A stretch of DNA of 6,728 bases, from contig JALZUF010000238.1 of assembly GCA_023301785.1 (NCBI GenBank), positions 1 through 6,728 of the forward strand. Direction: 5' to 3'. A program made the translations under genes and the position numbers. The stretch comes from Alphaproteobacteria bacterium (GTDB taxonomy: Bacteria > Pseudomonadota > Alphaproteobacteria > Micavibrionales > Micavibrionaceae). This document shows positions 1-4,042 of this stretch, piece by piece (positions within the stretch are counted from its first letter, which is position 1; the number at the start of each line of letters is the position of its first letter). Under the pieces are notes generated by a model, which had not been told where the DNA came from, did not search any database, and saw nothing but the letters and a program-made list of their open reading frames with translations.

Positions 1-477
1 AGTTTGCATGCCCATGCGGCGTGCTTTTTTAAGGCCGTTAATAATGTTGGCGCTGTTGCCTGATGTGGATAGGCCAACGGCCAGATCGCCTGCATAACCG
101 AGGGCGCGCACTTGGCGTTGGTAGATTTCATCAAAGCCGAAGTCATTGGCCGTCGCCGTCAGCGCGGAGCTGTCGAGGCTAAGCGCCATGGCGGCGATAG
201 GTGGACGCTCATCTTTTAGTTTTACGGCCATTTCGGCGGCGATATGTTGGCTGTCTGCGGCGCTGCCGCCATTGCCAAAGAATAAGATTTTGTTACCGCT
301 TTTGATAACGCCTTCGGCCATATCAACCATTTGTTTGATGACATCGAATTGAGACGAAAATGTTTTGGCGGCACATTTTGTGTGATCGGACGTGATCTTT
401 GTCCAATATTCAAGATCATCATAGCCTTTTGTGCGTGTGTCTTTAAATTCAGGCTGTTTGGTTTCGAGGTCTACCAT
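1..477 (-). CDS. gmhA: Phosphoheptose isomerase (sedoheptulose 7-phosphate isomerase), 3' end outside window
   Basis: GmhA converts sedoheptulose 7-phosphate to D-glycero-D-manno-heptose 7-phosphate, the first step of ADP-heptose synthesis for the LPS inner core, in the cytoplasm. The frame is open for 159 codons from an ATG at 477 to the window edge; the family is usually about 190 residues, so only the last 30 or so are missing. The SIS-domain signatures are clear: FGNGGSAADSQHIAAE at residues 67-82, NDFGFDEIYQRQV at 111-123 and GLSTSGNSANI at 135-145. H78 and E82 match the positions that hold the metal and catalytic groups in characterised GmhA; the C-terminal histidine lies beyond the edge. 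The start is preceded by a weak AAGAG about ten bases upstream. The gene lies 23 bp after the lipoprotein gene on the same strand and is probably cotranscribed with it. Family assignment is firm; the reaction is inferred from the family. Confidence 0.93.
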   Translation of the reverse strand, partial: MVDLETKQPEFKDTRTKGYDDLEYWTKITSDHTKCAAKTFSSQFDVIKQMVDMAEGVIKSGNKILFFGNGGSAADSQHIAAEMAVKLKDERPPIAAMALSLDSSALTATANDFGFDEIYQRQVRALGYAGDLAVGLSTSGNSANIINGLKKARRMGMQT

Positions 478-500
478 AATAAGAATACTCTTTTCTGTTT

Positions 501-1157
501 TTAACGTGAGGCGTTATAAAATAATTGTTCTTCGGTTAACTGAAAGCCAATTTTGATTTTGTATTCTGGTGTTGAACCGTCATCGTTCAAGGGAAGTTTT
601 TGACGGATGGTTTCAACCAACTCAACTTTCTCTTGGTTTTTATCATAGGTAACAGAAGCGGCAAAAAGTTCTTTCGCTAGCTCTTCACCACCAGCATCTG
701 TGACGGCCACGAAGTAAGGGTAAGCAAAGAACGGACGGTCATTTGCTTTACGTTTGGCTTTTGGCCCTAATTTACCGGCAAAAGTAAGCTCGATATTGAC
801 CTCTAAGAATTCACCAGCAACCTGACAGGCACTTTTGGTGTTCAGTAACTTTAGGTTTGAAACCTCAGTCCCTTTTGTTGGTTTTTCCATGTCGTAAAAT
901 TCAGACATATTGCTGAGCTGGGGGTCAACATCAATCGAAGGGCACGTGCCATCACTTATGATTGTGGGGGCAAGATTTTCTGTTGCAGTGCTTGCTTCTT
1001 TTTTTGTCGCGATATCAGTTTTGATATCGGTTACTTTGTTACTGACGCTACTGCCGAAGGAGCCGAAGTCTTTTTTGATCCCTTCAACGGTTTGGCAGGC
1101 GGTGAGTGAAAAGCAAGTTGCAACGAGGAGGAGTGTGTTTTTTGTCATCATGGGCAT
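501..1157 (-). CDS. Hypothetical lipoprotein, secreted
   Basis: This is a 218-residue protein with a classic lipoprotein signal peptide: a short polar N-terminus, the hydrophobic stretch LLLVATCFSL, and a lipobox LTAC with the lipidated cysteine at residue 21. The mature part begins with a polar, Ser/Thr/Lys-rich linker (residues 22-60). A folded domain of about 150 residues follows, with conserved-looking patches such as CPSIDVDP (72-79) and YFVAVTDAGG (128-137) and alternating hydrophobic patterns typical of a beta-sandwich. I recall similar uncharacterised alphaproteobacterial envelope lipoproteins but cannot name a family or function. Three ATGs lie at the start (1157, 1151, 1148); none has a recognisable Shine-Dalgarno sequence, so the true start is uncertain by three residues. 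gmhA follows 23 bp downstream on the same strand. After removal of the signal peptide it is expected to be anchored in the inner or outer membrane facing the periplasm. Confidence 0.85.
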   Translation of the reverse strand: MPMMTKNTLLLVATCFSLTACQTVEGIKKDFGSFGSSVSNKVTDIKTDIATKKEASTATENLAPTIISDGTCPSIDVDPQLSNMSEFYDMEKPTKGTEVSNLKLLNTKSACQVAGEFLEVNIELTFAGKLGPKAKRKANDRPFFAYPYFVAVTDAGGEELAKELFAASVTYDKNQEKVELVETIRQKLPLNDDGSTPEYKIKIGFQLTEEQLFYNASR

Positions 1158-1199
1158 AGACTATGAGAGCGCATCAAAATTGACAAGATAAAAAGAGGA

Positions 1200-1227
1200 T
1201 TAACATGGATTTTTCACCGCATATATT
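1200..1227 (+). promoter_or_regulatory. Candidate sigma70-type promoter for the ispH operon
   Basis: TTAACA at 1200-1205 and TATATT at 1222-1227 each match the -35 and -10 consensus at five of six positions, with a 16-bp spacer. Transcription would begin near 1234, leaving a very short leader before the ATG at 1242 or about 30 bases before the ATG at 1266. A competing, perfect -35 (TTGACA, 1180-1185) lies further upstream but only has weak -10 partners such as TAACAT at 1201-1206. This is prediction from sequence only. Confidence 0.4.
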
Positions 1228-1249
1228 CTATAAACTTAGCCATGGGTAA
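1205..1249 (+). other. Possible 14-codon leader minicistron overlapping the ispH start
   Basis: An ATG at 1205 follows the best Shine-Dalgarno sequence in this intergenic region (AGAGGA, 1194-1199, five bases away). It opens a short frame, MDFSPHIFYKLSHG, ending at TAA 1247-1249. The frame overlaps the ATG at 1242 in another register and ends 16 bases before the ATG at 1266. Neither ispH start has a good Shine-Dalgarno of its own, so translational coupling is conceivable. It can only be made if transcription begins upstream of about 1190; the candidate promoter at 1200-1227 would exclude it. It may be chance. Confidence 0.22.
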
Positions 1250-2204
1250 TACGTCAAAAGACAATATGAAAATTCTTCTCGCCAATCCACGTGGGTTTTG
1301 TGCGGGAGTTGATCGTGCGATTCAAATTGTTGAACGATCATTAGAGAAATATGGTGCGCCCGTTTATGTGCGTCATGAGATTGTTCATAATAAATATGTG
1401 GTCGAAAGTCTGAAGACCAAAGGTGCGATCTTTGTGGAAACGCTAGATCAAATTCCAAATGACGGACAGCCTGTTATTTTTAGTGCGCATGGCGTGCCAA
1501 AACGCGTGCCAAAAGAGGCCAAGCGTCGTGAGATGTTCTTTATTGATGCAACGTGCCCGTTGGTGAGTAAAGTACATAAAGAAGCGGAACGTCATCATGC
1601 GGCAGGTCGTCAGGTGGTCTTAATCGGTCATGCAGGTCACCCCGAAGTGGAAGGCACGATGGGGCAGTTGCCCGATGGTGCGGTGTTGCTGGTCGAAACG
1701 ATTGCCGATGTTGAGGCCTTAAACGTTGAAGATGAAAGTAATTTAGCGTTTTGTACGCAGACAACGTTATCGGTTGATGATACGGCAGATATTGTTGCGG
1801 CGTTAAATGCGCGCTTTGATGATATTAAAGGGCCGCATCGTGAAGATATTTGTTATGCAACAACCAACCGCCAAGCCGCCGCCAAGGCCATCGCAGAAAC
1901 GTGCGACGCGTTGATTGTGATTGGCGCGCCAAATTCATCGAACTCAAACCGTTTGGTTGAGGTGGGCGCAAACTATGGCTGTCCAAAAGCAATGTTGGTG
2001 CAACGCGCTAGTGACTTGGATTGGGCATGGTTGGAGGGCGTGAAGACGTTGGGGTTAACCGCCGGCGCATCTGCGCCAGAAGTTTTGGTTGAAGAAGTGA
2101 TTGATGCGATTTCTGAAAAATATAATGTGAATGTTGAAACAACAAGCGTTACTGAAGAAAACGTCGTTTTTAATATTCCCAAAATTTTAAGAGAGGCGTC
2201 GTAA
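1242..2204 (+). CDS. ispH: 4-hydroxy-3-methylbut-2-enyl diphosphate reductase
   Basis: IspH (LytB) reduces HMBPP to isopentenyl and dimethylallyl diphosphate, the last step of the MEP isoprenoid pathway, using a cytoplasmic iron-sulfur cluster. The three cluster cysteines are present: C20 (NPRGFCAGVDRA), C105 (DATCPLV) and C204 (EDICYATTNRQ). The active-site residues known from the E. coli enzyme also align: H49 in VRHEIVHN, H83 in SAHGV, H133 and E135 in GHPEVEGT, T174 in TQTTLSVDD, and the NSSNSNR stretch at 231-237. Length (320 aa) is normal. The ATG at 1242 gives an 8-residue extension, common in Alphaproteobacteria; an ATG at 1266 (MKILLANPRGFC) aligns exactly with the E. coli start. Neither has a strong Shine-Dalgarno, so the start is open. 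It is the first gene of a tight plus-strand operon: the next ATG is one base after its stop. Confidence 0.97.
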   Translation: MGNTSKDNMKILLANPRGFCAGVDRAIQIVERSLEKYGAPVYVRHEIVHNKYVVESLKTKGAIFVETLDQIPNDGQPVIFSAHGVPKRVPKEAKRREMFFIDATCPLVSKVHKEAERHHAAGRQVVLIGHAGHPEVEGTMGQLPDGAVLLVETIADVEALNVEDESNLAFCTQTTLSVDDTADIVAALNARFDDIKGPHREDICYATTNRQAAAKAIAETCDALIVIGAPNSSNSNRLVEVGANYGCPKAMLVQRASDLDWAWLEGVKTLGLTAGASAPEVLVEEVIDAISEKYNVNVETTSVTEENVVFNIPKILREAS

Positions 2205-2205
2205 T

Positions 2206-2994
2206 ATGCCGATAACAAAATCTGATTTTGAAAGTGTTGAGAATAAAGTTATTACCCTGATGGGAATGTCTGGCGTAGGGAAGACTTATTTATCGTTGAT
2301 GCTGGCGGAGCAGGGATGGCTTCATTATTCATGCGATCTTGAGATCGGTGTGAATTATTTACGGGATGACATTGAGACCGCGTTGGGTGAGAAGAATGTT
2401 ATTACCGCCGCGGATTTATCACAGCTATCCCGTTATGTAGGCGAGCTGGGTCAGCATGATGGTGTGCGTGGTTTATCGTTGGCAGAATTTAAGACGCGTC
2501 AGAAAAAATATATTGAGGCAGAATGCAAGACGCTGGTTGATGTGCCAAAGATTGTGAAACAAGCGCTAGCGGATGGTCATCATCATATTGTGAATGATAC
2601 AACGGGCAGTGTCTGTGAAATTGATGATCAGTCTTTGTTGGATGATGTCGACGAGAATTCATTGTTTGTTTATATCAAAGCCAGCCCAGAAGAAGAAAAA
2701 AAAGTTTTGCAACGCGCGCAAGCCTATCCCAAGCCAATGTATTTTTCGTCAGAGAAAATTGATACGTGGTTGGCGCAATATGCGAACGACCATAAATTTA
2801 CCAACACAGATCAATTTGATGGTAAAGATTTTGCGCGTTGGGTGTTCCCAAAATTATTTGAAAATCGCCTGCCAAAATATCAAGCGATTGCGGATAAATA
2901 CGGCGTGACTATTCCATCGGAAGCATTTCAAGGTATAAAGACATCTGATGAATTTTTAAATGTTATTAAGGAGCATTTACCTGATGAGTATTGA
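2206..2994 (+). CDS. Uncharacterised P-loop NTPase/kinase-like protein of the ispH-rnhA operon
   Basis: This is a 262-residue soluble protein with a Walker A motif GMSGVGKT at residues 20-27, directly after a beta-strand (VITLM), as in small-molecule kinases. HHIVND at 126-131 is a possible Walker B or acidic strand end. Other marked segments are WLHYSCDLEIG (38-48), LSLAEFKTRQ (90-99), YPKPMYF (174-180) and ARWVFPKLFENRLPKYQAIADKYG, which spans 210-233. I recall a conserved alphaproteobacterial family, annotated only as 'ATPase', with the same layout; its substrate is not known to me. Translation is well supported: GAGAGG at 2191-2196 lies nine bases before the ATG, inside the end of ispH, and the start is one base after the ispH stop. 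Its last codons overlap the rnhA start by 11 bp. In many Alphaproteobacteria this operon position holds thrB (homoserine kinase), but this sequence does not look like ThrB. Confidence 0.85.
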   Translation: MPITKSDFESVENKVITLMGMSGVGKTYLSLMLAEQGWLHYSCDLEIGVNYLRDDIETALGEKNVITAADLSQLSRYVGELGQHDGVRGLSLAEFKTRQKKYIEAECKTLVDVPKIVKQALADGHHHIVNDTTGSVCEIDDQSLLDDVDENSLFVYIKASPEEEKKVLQRAQAYPKPMYFSSEKIDTWLAQYANDHKFTNTDQFDGKDFARWVFPKLFENRLPKYQAIADKYGVTIPSEAFQGIKTSDEFLNVIKEHLPDEY

Positions 2995-3412
2995 TATTTT
3001 TACTGATGGAGCCTGTAGTGGTAATCCTGGCCCTGGGGGTTGGGGTGCGATTTTGTGTTGGAACGACCATGAAAAGGAATTAAGTGGCGGCGAGTTGGAT
3101 ACAACGAATAACCGTATGGAAATGATGGCGGTGATTGAAGCGCTGGCCGCGTTAAAGAGCCCATCAGAGGTTACGCTTTATACCGATAGCAAGTATGTTC
3201 AAAATGGAATCGAACAATGGATTGACGGTTGGAAGAAGAAGGGGTGGGTCACCACAACCAAGAAACCAATCAAGAATCAAGACCTTTGGGAGCGAATCGA
3301 TATCCTGACTCAGATGCATAATTTGAAGATTGTTTGGGTTAAAGGGCATTCTGGGCATGAAATGAACGAGCGTGTGGATAAACTGGCTGTTTCAGCGATT
3401 CCAAAGACTTAG
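2984..3412 (+). CDS. rnhA: Ribonuclease HI
   Basis: RNase HI cleaves the RNA strand of RNA-DNA hybrids, acting on R-loops and replication primers. All catalytic residues are visible in the 142-aa product: D8 (IFTDGACSGNPGPGG), E46 (NNRMEMMA), D68 (LYTDSKYV), H122 (KGHSGHEMNERVD) and D132. The basic Trp-rich handle is also present (WIDGWKKKGWVTTTKK, 79-94). Length is typical for a single-domain bacterial enzyme without an N-terminal hybrid-binding domain. The start at 2984 is chosen over the upstream in-frame ATG at 2960 because TTAAGGAG ends at 2973, ten bases before 2984, and MSIDIFTDG matches the family start. The gene overlaps the preceding P-loop gene by 11 bp, implying translational coupling. 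Its 3' half is unusually rich in GANTC sites and contains a perfect DnaA 9-mer at 3373-3381. Confidence 0.97.
   Translation: MSIDIFTDGACSGNPGPGGWGAILCWNDHEKELSGGELDTTNNRMEMMAVIEALAALKSPSEVTLYTDSKYVQNGIEQWIDGWKKKGWVTTTKKPIKNQDLWERIDILTQMHNLKIVWVKGHSGHEMNERVDKLAVSAIPKT
3373..3381 (-). promoter_or_regulatory. DnaA-box consensus 9-mer within rnhA
   Basis: TGTGGATAA on the plus strand is the exact complement of the DnaA box TTATCCACA. It covers codons 130-133 of rnhA, including the conserved catalytic Asp codon, so part of the match is forced by the protein. Further box-like 9-mers follow on the opposite strand: TCGTCCACA at 3418-3426 (7 of 9) and TTGTCCACA at 3430-3438 (8 of 9). Confidence 0.35.
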
Positions 3413-3419
3413 CGATTTC

Positions 3420-3438
3420 GTCCACATAGTTGTCCACA
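3420..3438 (+). repeat. Tandem GTCCACA direct repeat, DnaA-box-like
   Basis: The 7-mer GTCCACA occurs at 3420-3426 and again at 3432-3438, a 12-bp period close to one helical turn. The second copy extends to TTGTCCACA, one mismatch from the DnaA consensus. Both sit just after the rnhA stop and partly within an inverted repeat. Binding by DnaA is inference. Confidence 0.35.
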
Positions 3439-3448
3439 GGAAACTATG
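3425..3448 (+). repeat. 7-bp perfect inverted repeat after rnhA
   Basis: CATAGTT (3425-3431) and AACTATG (3442-3448) form a perfect dyad around a 10-base centre, GTCCACAGGA. No T-run follows and the stem is AT-rich, so it is a poor intrinsic terminator. Because the centre holds the DnaA-like TTGTCCACA, an operator or protein-binding dyad is as likely as a transcript hairpin. Confidence 0.4.
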
Positions 3449-3454
3449 CTTACG

Positions 3455-3469
3455 TTAAGATTCTATTAA
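3455..3469. promoter_or_regulatory. Perfect CtrA-type box (TTAA-N7-TTAA) with a GANTC site in the spacer
   Basis: TTAAGATTCTATTAA consists of two TTAA half-sites with exactly seven bases between them, the CtrA recognition pattern of Alphaproteobacteria. The spacer begins with GATTC (3459-3463), a CcrM methylation target. The box lies 120 bases before the start codon of the 149-aa gene. The base after the second half-site is T rather than the preferred C. I found only this one N7 pair in the window. Confidence 0.5.
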
Positions 3470-3588
3470 TTATTTCAAAGCATTCTTAGGGCACGGCGGA
3501 TTTGCGCCGCATCAAAGGCCTCAGGCATAATTGTTACACAAAGCGATTCTTTTAATGCCTTAGATCTTTTAAAAAGGAGACTTGAAAC

Positions 3589-4038
3589 ATGACATCTCAA
3601 ACAACAACTGGCCCCCTAAAAAGTAACGATAACAAAACCAACATTATTTTGCCGCTCGCGCCGCAAGGTGAAAATATGCGAAGCGAGATGGAAATTTATG
3701 CACGCTTTATGCGTCACTTGCGACTTGTGCCAAACAGCCGCATGGAAATAAAAGTTTTATCCGCGATACAGTTTACGGCCGATATGTTGGATATGGGCGA
3801 TGCATTGGTGGCAAAGATATTGGTTGATCTGGGTATGTTAGCACCGCGTAAATCATTCCCGATGGCTTATCTAGATTTTGTTGATAAAAGCCTTACGCGT
3901 AAAAAGTGGGATTTGGGCGCGCCAAGTGAGACGCTAACAGCCCTAAGAAAGCATTGGGATAACATTGGCGAAGACAAGTCCGCCGCCTTTAAATGTGATA
4001 TTCAAATTGTGCATGAAACAACGCATATCGAAACGTAA
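3589..4038 (+). CDS. Hypothetical protein, 149 aa
   Basis: I do not recognise a family. The first 30 residues are polar and probably disordered (Thr/Asn/Lys-rich, then ILPLAPQGEN). From residue 31 the sequence looks helical and soluble: EMEIYARFMRHLRLVP (33-48), then IKVLSAIQFTADMLDMGDAL (54-73) and VAKILVDLGML (74-84), a spacing loosely like a helix-turn-helix but without a diagnostic motif. A basic stretch SLTRKKW (101-107) and a helix near ETLTALRKHW (114-123) follow. There is no signal peptide and no membrane segment; one cysteine (C136). The start is well supported: AAGGAG at 3574-3579 is nine bases before the ATG. The gene is apparently monocistronic, sits downstream of the CtrA-type box, and ends four bases from the stop of the convergent PBP gene. 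A DNA-binding or adaptor role would be a guess. Confidence 0.82.
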   Translation: MTSQTTTGPLKSNDNKTNIILPLAPQGENMRSEMEIYARFMRHLRLVPNSRMEIKVLSAIQFTADMLDMGDALVAKILVDLGMLAPRKSFPMAYLDFVDKSLTRKKWDLGAPSETLTALRKHWDNIGEDKSAAFKCDIQIVHETTHIET

Positions 4039-4042
4039 GTTA

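Larger units (their letters stand above)
3413..3588. other. Gene-free regulatory interval between rnhA and the 149-aa gene
   Basis: This interval has no plausible coding frame. In order it holds the tandem GTCCACA repeat and dyad (3420-3448), the CtrA-type box with embedded GANTC (3455-3469) in an AT-rich stretch, a short GC stem CGGCG/CGCCG (3494-3498 and 3505-3509, loop GATTTG), a 6-bp inverted pair AGGCAT/ATGCCT (3523-3528 and 3555-3560) flanking a second GANTC at 3545-3549, and the AAGGAG ribosome binding site (3574-3579). No convincing sigma70 -35/-10 pair was found, which fits an activator-dependent promoter. Confidence 0.6.

Noticed and set aside
64..72. DnaA-like CTATCCACA in gmhA (and again at 6669-6677 in the acetyltransferase gene), 8 of 9 matches
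   Set aside because: Both are isolated in coding sequence with no other boxes near by. They also show that 8/9 matches occur by chance here, which tempers the cluster after rnhA.
146..352. Plus-strand open frame opposite gmhA
   Set aside because: The minus-strand frame encodes unmistakable GmhA motifs over the whole stretch; the plus frame is a low-complexity shadow.
910..1191. Plus-strand open frame of 93 codons with hydrophobic residues
   Set aside because: It is the reverse of the lipoprotein gene's start and its signal peptide region; it has no family-like features.
2594..2908. Plus-strand frame of 104 codons inside the P-loop gene
   Set aside because: It is an out-of-frame reading of the P-loop gene, whose own frame has a Shine-Dalgarno, a Walker A and family-like blocks throughout.
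2956..2969. TTAA-N6-TTAA upstream of rnhA as a second CtrA box
   Set aside because: The spacer is six, not seven bases, and the second half-site is part of the rnhA Shine-Dalgarno sequence inside coding DNA.
2960..2983. Upstream in-frame ATG for rnhA
   Set aside because: The strong TTAAGGAG lies downstream of this ATG and fits the ATG at 2984, which also matches the usual RNase HI N-terminus.
3494..3509. CGGCG/CGCCG stem as an intrinsic terminator for the ispH operon
   Set aside because: Only five base pairs and no following T-run; the downstream bases are CATCAAAGG.
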